A stretch of DNA of 39,794 bases from Bacteroidota bacterium (GCA_018266955.1 JAFDZI010000028.1:1-39794); one strand, 5' to 3'; positions 9,227 to 19,073 are shown, numbered from the stretch's first letter. Made by a program: numbers and translations. The notes: generated by a model not told the origin, from the sequence alone.

Positions 9227-10405
9227 TTATTTCTTTACAATGATTTTCTTTTGAAAATATCGGTCACCAATTTTCAATTTTCCGATATATATTCCATTGT
9301 CTAAAGACGAAATATCCATTTGTTTTTTCGTGGTGTTCAGCATCAATTTACCAGTCATATCCAGAATTTGAAATTCAAATTTCTGATTTTTGGTATCCAC
9401 AAAATCCACATTCAAAATAGACGGTGTTGGGATGGGATAAACCTGAACATCGAAGTCTGAAATTGAATTTTCCGTGGTGGAAAGTGTCGTTTGTGCAACT
9501 GCAAAATGTTGCGCAGCTCCTACTGCCGCCATAGCAACATTCTTCACATAAGGTTTATCTACATTGACCAAAGTATCATTGGCTGTATGCTCCAGATACC
9601 CCCTCACATATTCATAAAACCCGGTAATTACTTCACCATTTTGTTCAAAAGGAATATAATCCGAAGAATACGCAGGATCAAAAGCCGTCAATAATGGAGA
9701 ATACAAAGTGGTACAAGTAGCCAACTGTTGTGTAACTGCTTGCGAGGCTGCATTATTGGAAGTCAACCCACCTTGGTCTTGGTCACAATAGATGGTATTG
9801 TTGTTATTGCCGATCTTTCCACCCACTTGGTCCAAGTTGAATACCAATTTAATATTCATTTTGGGACTTGTGGCATTGACTACATCATTTACATAAGCCG
9901 CGCTTCCTTTCAGTCCTTGTTCTTCGCCGGAGAAATGGATAAATTTTATCGAATATTCCGTAGGTACCGATTGTAAAATTCTGGCTACTTCCAAAATTGC
10001 AGCAGTACCACTTCCATTATCGTCCACACCAGGACCGGTAATGGTGTCGAAATGTCCACAAATAATCACAAAAGTATTAGGATAAAGGGTTCCCGTTTTG
10101 GTGATAATCAAATTTTTGGAGGAAGTAGTTCCAGTCCCATTAAAATAAGAAAATGGATTTTCCTGAATTTGGCTTGCCGTATAGCCAAATCCTAAATATT
10201 TATTTTTTATCCATTGCAAGGCATTGTCATTGGCTACGGTGCCAGTTTTTTTCACCCCCAAAGTTTCAAATTCTTGCAATAATGTATTGATATTGGTTTG
10301 GGTTACTTGGTTGGCACGAGTGGCATAAGTAGGGATATACGATTGTGCATTTCCTAACACAAATCCCAAGAGGCACAAAGCCGTTAGTATTCTATTTTTC
10401 TTCAT
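9227..10405 (-). CDS. Secreted M28 family zinc peptidase with T9SS type A tail
   Basis: About 392 residues from the start MKKNRILTALCLLGFVLGNAQ, a good signal peptide. An ATG nine codons upstream (10432) falls inside the accA terminator hairpin and is rejected. The M28 metal-binding set is visible in order: His and Asp in CGHFDT, Asp in VDDNGSGTAA, the two Glu of FSGEEQG, Asp in NLDQVGG and His in EHTANDT. The family comprises co-catalytic zinc aminopeptidases. The last 75 or so residues (VQVYPIPTPSILNVDF ... KKIIVKK) are a type A T9SS sorting domain, unlike the type B tails at the start of the window. Likely a secreted or surface aminopeptidase; its substrate preference is not readable. Confidence 0.92.
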   Translation of the reverse strand: MKKNRILTALCLLGFVLGNAQSYIPTYATRANQVTQTNINTLLQEFETLGVKKTGTVANDNALQWIKNKYLGFGYTASQIQENPFSYFNGTGTTSSKNLIITKTGTLYPNTFVIICGHFDTITGPGVDDNGSGTAAILEVARILQSVPTEYSIKFIHFSGEEQGLKGSAAYVNDVVNATSPKMNIKLVFNLDQVGGKIGNNNNTIYCDQDQGGLTSNNAASQAVTQQLATCTTLYSPLLTAFDPAYSSDYIPFEQNGEVITGFYEYVRGYLEHTANDTLVNVDKPYVKNVAMAAVGAAQHFAVAQTTLSTTENSISDFDVQVYPIPTPSILNVDFVDTKNQKFEFQILDMTGKLMLNTTKKQMDISSLDNGIYIGKLKIGDRYFQKKIIVKK

Positions 10406-10419
10406 AAAATTATAAAAAG

Positions 10420-10446
10420 AAAGCTGCCCCATACGAAGACAGCTTT
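10420..10446 (-). terminator. Terminator of accA
   Basis: Inverted repeat AAAGCTG / CAGCTTT around a 13-base loop. On the minus strand it is followed by CTTTTT. It lies 15 bases past the accA stop. Confidence 0.7.
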
Positions 10447-10460
10447 ATAACTATATTTTC

Positions 10461-11417
10461 TTAACCTTTAAATTTACCCATAGCAATAAATTTCTCTTGC
10501 CTTTGAGTTTCTAATTCTTTTCCGGTAAATTTAGAAAAAGCTTTAATATTTTGTAAGATGGATTGTTTCAAATTTTCATATGCCACTTCTGGTTCGTAAT
10601 GTGCTCCACCCAATGGTTCTTCAATAATTCCATCGATGAATTTTTCATTCAGTGCATCTTGCGGCGTAAGCTTCAAGGCATTGGCAGCATCTTCTTTATG
10701 ATTCCAGTTTCTCCATAGAATAGAGGAGCAACTTTCTGGTGCGATTACCGTGTACCAAGTATTCTCTAGCATATACACTTTGTTGCCTACACCAATCCCC
10801 AATGCACCACCACTAGCACCTTCGCCAATGATGTAGCAAAAAATTGGGGTTTTCAGCATGGTCATTTCGAAAATATTTCTGGCAATCGCTTCACCTTGAC
10901 CTCTTTCTTCTGCTTCCAAACCTGGGTATGCACCTGGGGTATCGATAAGAGAAACTACAGGAATATTAAATTTTTCTGCCAATTTCATCAATCGCAACGC
11001 TTTTCTATATCCTTCTGGATTGGACATACCAAATCTTCGGTATTGTCTTTCTTTGGTGGTTCTTCCCTTTTGGGTACCAATAATCATCACACTTTGGCCA
11101 TCAATTTTAGCCATTCCTCCAATCATGGCTGGGTCATCGGCAAAATTTCTATCTCCATGCAATTCCACAAAAGAATCTTTATCGACAATTCCTTTTACAA
11201 AATCCAATGCATAAGGCCTATCTGGATGTCTGGAGAGTTGCACTCTTTCCCAAGGGGTAAGATTTCCGTAGATTTCTTTTTTCTTTTCTATGATTTTATC
11301 TTCTATCTGACTGCAAGCGAGCTTCACATCTACACCGGCATCTTCTCCTACCAACGAACATGTTAGGTATTGCTCCATCAATTCTTCGATTGGTTTTTCG
11401 AAACTTAAGTATTCCAT
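10461..11417 (-). CDS. accA: Acetyl-CoA carboxylase carboxyltransferase subunit alpha
   Basis: A 318-residue protein of normal length for AccA. With AccD it transfers the carboxyl group from carboxybiotin to acetyl-CoA, giving malonyl-CoA for fatty acid synthesis. Visible family motifs are [50 protein letters not shown], the oxyanion-forming [14 protein letters not shown] and [11 protein letters not shown]. It is 49 bases downstream of gltX on the same strand. A TACATTTG -7 box sits 24 bases before its ATG, without a clear -33 element. accC and accB are about 12 kb away, and accD is not in the window. Cytoplasmic. Confidence 0.96.
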   Translation of the reverse strand: MEYLSFEKPIEELMEQYLTCSLVGEDAGVDVKLACSQIEDKIIEKKKEIYGNLTPWERVQLSRHPDRPYALDFVKGIVDKDSFVELHGDRNFADDPAMIGGMAKIDGQSVMIIGTQKGRTTKERQYRRFGMSNPEGYRKALRLMKLAEKFNIPVVSLIDTPGAYPGLEAEERGQGEAIARNIFEMTMLKTPIFCYIIGEGASGGALGIGVGNKVYMLENTWYTVIAPESCSSILWRNWNHKEDAANALKLTPQDALNEKFIDGIIEEPLGGAHYEPEVAYENLKQSILQNIKAFSKFTGKELETQRQEKFIAMGKFKG

Positions 11418-11466
11418 TTTGTTCTTAGAATTTTAATCCTCAAATGTAAAAAAAATTATTGAGACC

Positions 11467-12978
11467 TTAGTGAATATTCTTTACTGCGTTTTGAATACGC
11501 GCTACACTTTCCTCTTTTCCTAGAATTTCTATGATATCCGGCACATCTGGACCTTTCAATTCGCCTACCAATGACAAACGAAGAGGCATCATCACTTTCC
11601 CCATGCCCAAACCTTTTTCTTCAGTAAAATGGTGAACAGCTTCTTTTATTGGATTGGCTTCAAAAACTTCTAGGTTTTGTAAAAGATTCGCCAATTCACT
11701 CATCAAAGCAGGCGTTTCATCGTTCCACGCTTTCTTCAATGCCTTTTCATCATAAGTTGTGGGTGCTTCAAAGAAAAATTTCCCATTTTCATAAATATCT
11801 TTGGGGAATGTCGCTCGTTCCTTCATCAGGCCAATTACCTTCAACAAAGAAGCTTCCGATACTACATCCACATTGGGAGTAGATGCCTTTAGCATTTTCA
11901 TAAGTTCGGTATCCGATTTTTTTTGTAGGTATTGATGATTGAACCATTCTGCTTTTTCTTTGGAAAATCGCGCACCTGCTTTATGTACTTTATACAAATC
12001 AAACTCCTTTGTCATATCTTCTAAAGAAAGAATTTCTTTATCATCAGCAGGACTCCAGCCTAAAAGAGCTAAGAAATTAACAAATGCTTCTGGCAAATAG
12101 CCTTCTTCTCTATATCCTTTGGACACTACTCCGGTAACCGGATCTTTAAAATCCAATGGGAATACAGGAAAACCAAATTTGTCACCATCTCTTTTACTAA
12201 GTTTTCCTTTTCCTTCTGGTTTTAAAATTAATGAAAGATGGGCAAATTCCGGAGCTTCCCAGCCCATTGCTTCATACAACAACACATGCAATCCCATAGA
12301 GGGCAACCACTCTTCACCACGAATTACATGGGTAATTTTCATTTCATGGTCATCTATAATATTGGCAAAATGGTAGGTAGGCATTCCATCATTTTTCACC
12401 AAGACCTTATCGTCTAAGACATTGGTATTAACAGAAAATTTTCCTCTGATGATGTCTTCTAAATTTAAAGTTCTATCAAAAGGCATTTTAAAACGAACAA
12501 CAAAAGGAGTTTTGGCGTCCAAAAGTTGCTGTACCTCCTCTTCAGATAATGAAATGCTATTTCTAAGTGTATTTCTGGTTTTATTATCGTAAGAAAAAAC
12601 TTCTCCTCTAGCTTCATATTCACTTCGTATGGCGTCCAATTCTTCAGCAGTATCAAAAGCCATATAGGCATAATCCGTTTTTAGGATAGCTTCCGTATAT
12701 CGGTCATAAATGTCTCTTCTCTCACTTTGTCTGTAAGGACCATAAGGACCACCATGTTTAGGACTTTCATCTGGAATTATCCCACACCATTCCAAAGCTT
12801 CCATGATATAATCTTCGGCGCCTTCTACAAATCGTGTGGTATCGGTGTCTTCGATTCTCAAAACAAAATCGCCACCTTTATTTTTTGCAAAAAGATAATC
12901 GTAAAGGGCAGTTCTGGCACCGCCTAAATGCAATGGTCCTGTTGGACTGGGTGCAAATCGCACTCTTACTTTGCTCAT
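11467..12978 (-). CDS. gltX: Glutamyl-tRNA synthetase
   Basis: A 503-residue class I aminoacyl-tRNA synthetase that charges tRNA-Glu. The ATP-binding HIGH-like motif is in APSPTGPLHLGGART near the N-terminus, and the KMSKS-like motif is in GKGKLSKRDGDKFGF. Other family landmarks are RIEDTDTTRF and the DDHEMKITHVIRGEEWL block. The C-terminal anticodon-binding part is present and full length. The start at 12978 gives MSKVRVRFAPSPTG. A TAAATTTG -7 box lies 20 bases upstream without an obvious -33 TTG. It diverges from the cupin gene at 13067. Confidence 0.97.
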   Translation of the reverse strand: MSKVRVRFAPSPTGPLHLGGARTALYDYLFAKNKGGDFVLRIEDTDTTRFVEGAEDYIMEALEWCGIIPDESPKHGGPYGPYRQSERRDIYDRYTEAILKTDYAYMAFDTAEELDAIRSEYEARGEVFSYDNKTRNTLRNSISLSEEEVQQLLDAKTPFVVRFKMPFDRTLNLEDIIRGKFSVNTNVLDDKVLVKNDGMPTYHFANIIDDHEMKITHVIRGEEWLPSMGLHVLLYEAMGWEAPEFAHLSLILKPEGKGKLSKRDGDKFGFPVFPLDFKDPVTGVVSKGYREEGYLPEAFVNFLALLGWSPADDKEILSLEDMTKEFDLYKVHKAGARFSKEKAEWFNHQYLQKKSDTELMKMLKASTPNVDVVSEASLLKVIGLMKERATFPKDIYENGKFFFEAPTTYDEKALKKAWNDETPALMSELANLLQNLEVFEANPIKEAVHHFTEEKGLGMGKVMMPLRLSLVGELKGPDVPDIIEILGKEESVARIQNAVKNIH

Positions 12979-13020
12979 TATGTTTAATTTTAAGCGGCAA
13001 ATTTAAGGAAAATTGAGGTT

Positions 13021-13050
13021 TTTGTCGCTTTTAATAATTCACTATTTTTG
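13021..13050 (+). promoter_or_regulatory. Bacteroidota-type promoter for the cupin gene
   Basis: TTTG, 18 bases, then TATTTTTG, a close match to the consensus. The -7 box ends 17 bases before the ATG at 13067, so the untranslated leader would be about 10 bases. This rules out the longer reading frame that opens at 13013. Confidence 0.7.
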
Positions 13051-13066
13051 TAAAAATTTAAACCAT

Positions 13067-13411
13067 ATGTTAGAAATAGGCGAAAGACCTTGGGGAAAGT
13101 ATTTTGTATTGGCAGATGAGCCGCATTACAAATTAAAAAGAATTGAAGTGAATCCAGGACAAAAATTATCCTACCAATACCACCACAAAAGACAAGAACA
13201 ATGGACGGTAATTGAAGGTAATGCCACCATCGTTTTGGATGGTAAAGAAATAGAACTAAAATACGGAGAAAGCATTTTCATCCCTTTGGGAGCCAAACAC
13301 CGAATGATGAATTTGTCCGACCAACCTGTTGTTTTTATCGAGGTACAAACCGGAACTTATTTTGGTGAAGACGATATTGTACGACTAGACGACGAATACG
13401 ACAGAGCCTAA
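13067..13411 (+). CDS. Mannose-6-phosphate isomerase-type cupin (ManC C-terminal-like)
   Basis: A 114-residue single-domain cupin. The sequence RPWGKYFVL, then YKLKRIEVNPGQKLSYQYHHKRQEQWTVIEG, matches the C-terminal isomerase half of bifunctional ManC enzymes (type II phosphomannose isomerase). The metal-binding positions are His in YHHKRQE and His in GAKHRM. The guanylyltransferase half is missing. It would interconvert fructose-6-phosphate and mannose-6-phosphate, feeding GDP-mannose synthesis. It stands next to the polysaccharide operon but on the opposite strand, with its own promoter. The ATG at 13067 was chosen from the promoter position and the family N-terminus. The substrate is inferred from family only. 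Confidence 0.85.
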   Translation: MLEIGERPWGKYFVLADEPHYKLKRIEVNPGQKLSYQYHHKRQEQWTVIEGNATIVLDGKEIELKYGESIFIPLGAKHRMMNLSDQPVVFIEVQTGTYFGEDDIVRLDDEYDRA

Positions 13412-13420
13412 AAAAATCAA

Positions 13421-13450
13421 AGGAAGCCCAAAATAGAGCTTCCTTTTTTT
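13421..13450. terminator. Terminator between the cupin gene and the polysaccharide operon
   Basis: Inverted repeat AGGAAGC / GCTTCCT with a 10-base loop, followed by a run of seven T on the plus strand. It ends the cupin gene. It overlaps the stop codon of the convergent minus-strand glycosyltransferase, so it may serve both directions. Confidence 0.78.
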
Positions 13451-14363
13451 ATTTGAAATTTGACAACAGCAGTTTGAAAAACAAAATCGGTTGGGTGTAT
13501 TTTATTTTATACTTTTCCTTGAGCCAATCTTTGCGGTATTTTTCCATTAAATTTCTGCCCTCGGTTTTACTTAGCATTATTTCATATCGGAACTGCAACA
13601 AATGGAGTTGGTATTTCATTTTTAAATCCGAATTAGAATTTATATAATCCAAATACTTGTGAGTTACTTTTTTATACGAATCTTCCATCACTTCCCATTT
13701 TCTGGACAAACTGGTCTCCAACACACGGTAATAGAAAAGTTTTTTATCCACGAAACCCAAAGTATAGCCCAAATGGGTGAGTCTAAGGTTCATATCCCAA
13801 TCTTCAGTCTGGATATCTTCATCAAAAGGAAATTGGTCCAAAATGGATTTTTTTACAAAAGTACCCACATTGACCGTACGATTTTCGGTTACATTTTCAT
13901 GGAAAAAATTTCCAAGCATCGCCATTACTTTTTCTTTGTCTTTGCCAGAATAAGCGTCACAAAGTTTTTCGCTTTCTTGCAGAAATTTGTACCCATCGGA
14001 AAGAGCAAAATCGCATGGATTATTTTGTATGAATTTTACTTTTTCGGAAACCATCGTTGTGGCCCACCAATCATCACCAGACAAAATAGCAATGTACTCG
14101 CCACTGGCTTTAGATAAAAGAAAATTAAGGTTTTTGGCTACCCCAAAACATTCTTCATTTTTAAAAACCTGATACGGAATTTTTCCTTCGGACAGCGTCT
14201 GTTTTGCAATTTCTAACGAAGCATCCGTAGAAATATTATCCAAAAAAATAATTTCCAAATTGGGATAATCCTGCTCCATTGCCGACCGACAAGCTTGTGC
14301 AATGAACTTTTCGTGGTTCATGGTCAGGATCAGAATGCTCACCTTTGGAAAATTGCTGTTCAT
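13449..14363 (-). CDS. Glycosyltransferase family 2
   Basis: A 304-residue GT-A fold glycosyltransferase. The N-terminal nucleotide-binding segment is KVSILILTMNHEKFIAQACRS. LEIIFLDNISTD follows, then the metal-binding DxD-like motif in ILSGDDWWA. An acceptor-side tryptophan/aspartate block, TEDWDMNLRLTHLGY, is visible in the middle. It is the last gene of the polysaccharide operon. Its ATG directly follows the stop codon of the aminotransferase gene with no gap, suggesting coupled translation. Cytoplasmic, probably membrane-associated. It would add one sugar to a lipid-linked glycan; donor and linkage are unknown. Confidence 0.9.
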   Translation of the reverse strand: MNSNFPKVSILILTMNHEKFIAQACRSAMEQDYPNLEIIFLDNISTDASLEIAKQTLSEGKIPYQVFKNEECFGVAKNLNFLLSKASGEYIAILSGDDWWATTMVSEKVKFIQNNPCDFALSDGYKFLQESEKLCDAYSGKDKEKVMAMLGNFFHENVTENRTVNVGTFVKKSILDQFPFDEDIQTEDWDMNLRLTHLGYTLGFVDKKLFYYRVLETSLSRKWEVMEDSYKKVTHKYLDYINSNSDLKMKYQLHLLQFRYEIMLSKTEGRNLMEKYRKDWLKEKYKIKYTQPILFFKLLLSNFK

Positions 14364-15467
14364 TTAAAATTGATTTAATGCATTAATAACGAAAGAGACT
14401 TCTTCGTCCGTCATCACCTGAGAAATCGGAATGCTGAGTACTTCTTGGCACAATTGCTCGGTAATAGGGAATTGCAAATCTTGGTATTCCTTGTAGCAAA
14501 CCTGTTGGTGTGGCGGAATAGGGTAATGAATAATGGTCTGAATGCCATTTTCCAACAAATAATCTTGTAATTCTTTTCTCACTTTAGTTTTTATCACAAA
14601 CAAATGCCAAACATGGGATTTTTCGTCTTTAGGAAATTGTGGCAATTCTATTTTTGAATTTGAAATTTCCGTAGAATATCTTTTGGCAATGGCTCTTCTT
14701 TTGTCATTATCCTGATCCAAGTACTGCAATTTTGTATCCAACACAGAGGCCTGTATCTCGTCTAATCGAGAATTTAATCCTTGGTATTCATTAACATATT
14801 TTTCAAGCGAACCATAGTTAGCGAGTGCTCTTATCGTTTTAGCTAAAGCATCATCGTTGGTAGAAACCGCTCCACCATCGCCCAAAGCACCAAGATTTTT
14901 TCCTGGGTAAAAACTAAAACCCGAAGCATCGCCGAGATTTCCTGTTTTTGTACCCTTGTACTCTGCTCCAATGGCTTGGGCATTGTCTTCAATAATTTTT
15001 AATTGGTGTTTTTGCGCTACATTTTTCAAATCATCATCAAAAGAAACTTGCCCGTACAAATGCACCGTCATGATGGCTTTGGTTTTTGGCGTGATGGACT
15101 GCTCTATTTTACTACCATCCAAATTATGCGTTTCTGGATTGGGTTCTACAAAAACAGGTTTCAAACCATTGTCGGTAATTGCCAAAACCGATGCGATGTA
15201 GGTATTGGCAGGAACGATGATTTCGTCTCCCTTTTGGAAAATGCCCATTTCTACATATCCACGAATAATAAGTCTGAGCGCATCCAAACCATTGGCGACC
15301 CCAATAACATTTTGTACACCAAGATATTGAGATAAACTCTGTTCAAAAATCTTGTTTTCATTTCCCAAAAGATACCAACCGCTTCTAAAGGTGTTGAGCA
15401 ATCTTTGTTCAATCTCTTGCTGGTGAGAAAGATTTACTTTTTGCAAATCGAGGAATTTAATTTCCAT
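14364..15467 (-). CDS. DegT/DnrJ/EryC1 family sugar aminotransferase, FdtB/QdtB-like
   Basis: A 367-residue PLP enzyme. Family landmarks are the substrate loop [26 protein letters not shown] binding ([11 protein letters not shown]), the conserved block [15 protein letters not shown] and the PLP lysine in [14 protein letters not shown]. The sequence is of the type that aminates C3 of a dTDP-3-keto-6-deoxyhexose. This fits the operon, which also holds a 3,4-ketoisomerase (18624-19073) and a hexapeptide acetyltransferase (16964-17416). The expected product is dTDP-Fuc3N or dTDP-Qui3N. The start overlaps the upstream membrane gene by 11 bases. Amination at C3 instead of C4 is inferred from the partners; sequence alone does not settle it. 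Confidence 0.88.
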   Translation of the reverse strand: MEIKFLDLQKVNLSHQQEIEQRLLNTFRSGWYLLGNENKIFEQSLSQYLGVQNVIGVANGLDALRLIIRGYVEMGIFQKGDEIIVPANTYIASVLAITDNGLKPVFVEPNPETHNLDGSKIEQSITPKTKAIMTVHLYGQVSFDDDLKNVAQKHQLKIIEDNAQAIGAEYKGTKTGNLGDASGFSFYPGKNLGALGDGGAVSTNDDALAKTIRALANYGSLEKYVNEYQGLNSRLDEIQASVLDTKLQYLDQDNDKRRAIAKRYSTEISNSKIELPQFPKDEKSHVWHLFVIKTKVRKELQDYLLENGIQTIIHYPIPPHQQVCYKEYQDLQFPITEQLCQEVLSIPISQVMTDEEVSFVINALNQF

Positions 15468-16011
15468 AGAGGGTAAAATATTTCGTTTTTTTTATCAATT
15501 TTTTGTTTTGGATAATCTCTTTCAGCATAGAGCTTTGGTACAAACCTGTTTTCACAAAATCCATTTTAATCTGCTGGTTATCCACCGCAAATATAGTATT
15601 ATTTAATTTTGGAAAGTCTTTTTTCCAACTTGGGTACTCTACATCCATTTCCCAGGAAGCACGATTGGGAAAACTATGATTAATAACATCGAGTAAAGGA
15701 GAACCCGGCAGAAAAACAACATGAGGATAATCTTTGTTAATCGCTTGAGCCTCCAAAATATATTGATTTTCTTTTTCGGAAATGAATAATCCTGATAGCA
15801 CAGTAGTATCTTTAACCCAAAGATATTTCGCACTGAAAACACTGTCTGAAAGATAGGTAAACTGCAATCGCAAAATAGTAAAGGTTACCAAAACAATAGT
15901 CCAAAGTGCTAAAAAATAGTGTTCCCTATGCTCTATAAGGCGGTATAATAAAATAAACACCAAGAAAATCGGCGTGTTGTATCCCCAAGAGATAGACGAT
16001 GCCCAAGCCAA
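15457..16011 (-). pseudogene. 3' part of a frameshifted GT-C-like membrane glycosyltransferase
   Basis: This reading frame (about 184 codons) continues the protein begun at 16964. A shift at the A6 tract 16010-16015 separates the two. With one extra base there, the frame of the first part would run on into LAWASSISWGYNTPIFLVF, and one protein of about 500 residues would result. The fragment holds the last membrane segments (IFLVFILLYRL, HYFLALWTIVLVTFTIL) and a soluble C-terminal domain of about 120 residues (LPGSPLLDVINHSFPNR). There is no convincing separate start. The stop overlaps the next gene by 11 bases, as expected if the operon once carried an intact gene. A sequencing or assembly error in the homopolymer is a real alternative. 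Confidence 0.75.
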
Positions 16012-16964
16012 AAAATGGTGTAGAAAATAAATTTATCTTTGGGTTCGTATTTAAAAAATAAAACCATTAATAGTAAAAATGTGGAATGTATTCCTACGAA
16101 AACCCCTTGATTAAATAAGGGATAAACCACCAGAAAAATCATTAAGATAAACAAAAACACATCGACCCATTTGCGTTTCACTGGGACAAAATAGAGGGCT
16201 ATTAAAAATAGGACTAAGCCAACGGACTTTATTATCATAGTAGAAAAATAAACCAAAACGGCACTTTCTAGAAACCCACCACTTACCGAAGATTGAAAAA
16301 CCTGCTGAAAAAACAAGTGTCCATTCTCAAAAATATGATAGTGAAAGAGTGAATAGAGAAATAAAACAAGGCATGGAGCAGCGATATAAAAATCCTCTTT
16401 CTGAAGTTTTCTTTGTTGAATAATATCATTAATCACCACCAATGCCATGACAAAAGCAAAAACAAAAAAAGACTGTTTGGTAAGTGCTGCAAAAAGTAGA
16501 AATACCAAAGTACTAAGCAACCATTTTTTCTGTAGAAAAATTAACGCCAAAAGTGAAAACAAAATACCATCTATGGTATGCCAAGGCATAATGGGGAAGG
16601 TATGAAGAAAACAAATACTTAAAAATACAGTGAGCAAAGAATGAGCCTTATCAAAAAGTAATTTTTTCAGTAAAAAAGCAATCAAAATGCTTTCTAACAC
16701 CACAATACTTCTTGCGAGAAGAATAAGATAATCGGAATGAAGAGAGAAAGGTTTTAAAAATAAATCCCAAAGAAAAACACTTAAAAAAGGACGAACACTA
16801 TCAAAATCTTTATAAATCATTTCGCCATTGGCCAAACGATGAACTAAAGAAAGTTGAAATCCTAAGTCATATTGGTTGACAGAATATGAGGCAATAAATA
16901 AAAAGTAAAAACCTGTGAGAAAAACTAAGAAATACGAAAAATAATTTTGATGTTCAATCTTCAT
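15933..16964 (-). pseudogene. 5' part of a frameshifted GT-C-like membrane glycosyltransferase
   Basis: A strongly hydrophobic protein of about 343 codons with roughly nine membrane spans. The first periplasmic loop (NQYDLGFQLSLVHRLANGEMIYKDFDSVRPFL) contains Asp residues placed as in GT-C integral membrane glycosyltransferases, which use polyprenyl-phosphate sugars. The frame goes out of register at the A6 tract 16010-16015. After KFIFYTIF it reads WLGHRLSLGDTTRRFSWC, which is no longer membrane-like, and stops at 15933. The hydrophobic sequence continues in the other frame (15457-16011). The start shares one base with the stop of the acetyltransferase gene. The GT-C assignment is by topology and loop sequence only. 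Confidence 0.75.
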
Positions 16965-17416
16965 TATCTCAACTTTTTAGCCGGATTTCCAACCCAAGTT
17001 TCGTTATCAGGAACATCTTTGGTAACCACAGAACCTGCACCTATCACTGCATTTTCGCCAATGGTAATCCCGGGCAAAATGGTTGCATTTCCCCCGATGG
17101 AAGCTCCTTTTTTTACCCTAGTTTTTTCTAAAACGAAGTCTTTATTCTTAGACTTGGGATTTCTATCGTTGGTAAAGGTAACATTGGGACCCACGAAAAC
17201 ATGGTCTTCCAAAGTAACACCGTCCCAGATTTGTACCCCAGGTTTTATCGTTACATGATTTCCTATTCTTGCTTCATTTTCAATAAGTACTTGACAATTG
17301 ATATTGCAATTTTCACCAATAACGGCATTTTTCAACACGACACAAAATTGCCATATCATGGTTCCATCGCCTATATTATCGGATTGCACATCGGCTAAAG
17401 GGTGTATTTTTATCAT
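16964..17416 (-). CDS. Hexapeptide-repeat sugar N-acetyltransferase, FdtC/QdtC-like
   Basis: A 150-residue left-handed beta-helix acyltransferase. Isoleucine-patch hexads run through most of the protein ([40 protein letters not shown]), ending in [20 protein letters not shown]. This layout is typical of acetyl-CoA-dependent enzymes such as FdtC, QdtC and WbpD/WlbB that acetylate the amino group of a nucleotide-linked 3-amino sugar. With the isomerase and aminotransferase of the same operon it would give dTDP-Fuc3NAc or dTDP-Qui3NAc. Its start overlaps the upstream GT61 gene by four bases (ATGA) and its stop overlaps the next start by one base. The exact sugar is an inference from context. Confidence 0.88.
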   Translation of the reverse strand: MIKIHPLADVQSDNIGDGTMIWQFCVVLKNAVIGENCNINCQVLIENEARIGNHVTIKPGVQIWDGVTLEDHVFVGPNVTFTNDRNPKSKNKDFVLEKTRVKKGASIGGNATILPGITIGENAVIGAGSVVTKDVPDNETWVGNPAKKLR

Positions 17417-18624
17417 CGTAAAAGTTGTATCAATTGTAGTTCAAATTCTTTTGGATCTAAAACATAATCATCGTGAAATCCTAGTGCATCATCCCCAAAA
17501 CGCCAATGATACAAATCGAAATCCGACAATTCTGCCAAGGTAGAAAACACTGAAAAATCCTTCCATACATTCGCCAGCCACAATAACCCTTTGGCTTTAC
17601 CAGGCGAACAAAAAATAACATTCGTCCACGCTGCACCACTAGGCCCTAGGACAAAATCGGCATTTTGCATCAAAAAGATTTGTTCGTGCATATTGAGGTC
17701 TTCCAAATAAACCGCTTGAAAACCATATCGTTCGGCAACTTGCAGCAATTCGGGTTCGTTATATTTTCTAAATTCAGATTTTCGGGCTAAAAATATTTTG
17801 GAAATCGCTTGGATTTTCACTTGCTTTTCATCCAAATTTCTGAGGCAGGTTGTCCGCACAAAATCTACCGATTGTGGGGAAAACTTCACAAATTCAGCTC
17901 GGTATTCTTCACCCTCGCCTACATTGGGTACCACCACATTGGGGTAAGAGATGTGCCACAAAACAGGAAACTGGTAGTAATGGTTTTCCGATAAAAATTG
18001 TACCTTGTGATGGGGTAAAAAGAAAGACAATAGCGTTTTCATATTCTCCACTGCTTCCACCTTTTCACTGGTAACAATTAGCAAATCCTTAAAATTTGGA
18101 ATTTTATCAGCAAACTCTAATCTGGATAAAATTTCTATTAAAAAATGAAAATAATTAAAACTAAAATTTCCAGAAAGAAACAAGGCCTCCCTATTTATTT
18201 TCACTTTGGGTAAATTGTCCACTTTTGCCATTTTCTCAGAATGAAAAAGCAAATTTTTGGAATGGTACATCAAGGTAAAATCATTGGAGAAAGGAACTAC
18301 TTCTTCAAAATACAAGGTCTTTAAATTTGTACTTAAAAAAGAGGTTGAGTCAGGCAAAACATATACATTTTTCAGCCCAAAAACTTCCACTGGATTCAAG
18401 GCAACATCCATTATTTTTGCTTTGGTTTCAAATGTTTTCGGAGTATAAACCTTGCCCGAAAGTTGTGGCCTCAACTCTTTTCTGTACACCAAAAAATCTT
18501 CCGAAATGGACTGCAAGGGAAGGAAATCGACAATCAGCCTTTTTGCTTTTCGGAAAAAGGATTTTATAAAATATTTCTTTCGTTGAAAGGAAAGATAACG
18601 GTCTAGTTCCTCCTTACTTTTCAT
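17413..18624 (-). CDS. Glycosyltransferase family 61 protein
   Basis: A 403-residue protein. The GT61/DUF563 signatures are [13 protein letters not shown] in the middle, the [16 protein letters not shown] segment, and [16 protein letters not shown] near the C-terminus. The N-terminal 30 residues are basic ([16 protein letters not shown]), which fits contact with the membrane. It has no signal peptide, so it probably acts in the cytoplasm on a lipid-linked glycan. It lies inside the operon, overlapping the isomerase gene by one base and the acetyltransferase gene by four. Donor and acceptor cannot be read from the sequence. Confidence 0.85.
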   Translation of the reverse strand: MKSKEELDRYLSFQRKKYFIKSFFRKAKRLIVDFLPLQSISEDFLVYRKELRPQLSGKVYTPKTFETKAKIMDVALNPVEVFGLKNVYVLPDSTSFLSTNLKTLYFEEVVPFSNDFTLMYHSKNLLFHSEKMAKVDNLPKVKINREALFLSGNFSFNYFHFLIEILSRLEFADKIPNFKDLLIVTSEKVEAVENMKTLLSFFLPHHKVQFLSENHYYQFPVLWHISYPNVVVPNVGEGEEYRAEFVKFSPQSVDFVRTTCLRNLDEKQVKIQAISKIFLARKSEFRKYNEPELLQVAERYGFQAVYLEDLNMHEQIFLMQNADFVLGPSGAAWTNVIFCSPGKAKGLLWLANVWKDFSVFSTLAELSDFDLYHWRFGDDALGFHDDYVLDPKEFELQLIQLLR

Positions 18625-19073
18625 TATTTTTTAGCCAAAAACTCTTGATAATCTCGGATATAGTCTTTCTCATCGTACTCGTTACTCGCAATACACATTT
18701 GTACAGCGTTATGCGTGTATTTCATGGTTCGCCAACACATTTTGGGGATAAACAAGCCTTGATTGGGTTTTTCTAATATAAATTCCTTTTTCTCTCCATT
18801 CAATAATTCAGTGGTTACGGTAATTTTCCCTGCCACTGCCACCAAAATCTGATGAAGATCATAATGAGAATGCCCGCCTCTTTCCACCTCCTCTGGAGTG
18901 AAATAAGTCCAATAAATTCGTTTGGGTATAAAAGGTAAATTTTCTTTTTCGGCTAAGGAAATATAGCCTAAATCGGGCTTTCCAATTTTAGGAAATTCTA
19001 TTATAAAAGGTTCGTTAAAATTTTTCATTGGTCGTTGTATATTTTTTGAGTATTGAAATCGATGATTATTCAT
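18624..19073 (-). CDS. dTDP-6-deoxy-3,4-ketohexose isomerase, FdtA/QdtA (WxcM-like) cupin
   Basis: A 149-residue single cupin. The segment EVERGGHSHYDLHQILVAVAGKITV carries the family motif GxHxHxxLHQ, whose histidines act in 3,4-ketoisomerisation of dTDP-4-keto-6-deoxyglucose. LEKPNQGLFIPKMCWRTM follows as in FdtA/QdtA. This is the first of the three dedicated steps to a 3-acetamido-3,6-dideoxyhexose; the other two enzymes are in the same operon. FdtA (galacto) and QdtA (gluco) differ in product configuration, and I cannot tell which this is. The ATG at 19073 overlaps the upstream gene by eight bases. A second ATG at 19028 (MKNFNEPFI) is equally possible. Confidence 0.87.
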   Translation of the reverse strand: MNNHRFQYSKNIQRPMKNFNEPFIIEFPKIGKPDLGYISLAEKENLPFIPKRIYWTYFTPEEVERGGHSHYDLHQILVAVAGKITVTTELLNGEKKEFILEKPNQGLFIPKMCWRTMKYTHNAVQMCIASNEYDEKDYIRDYQEFLAKK

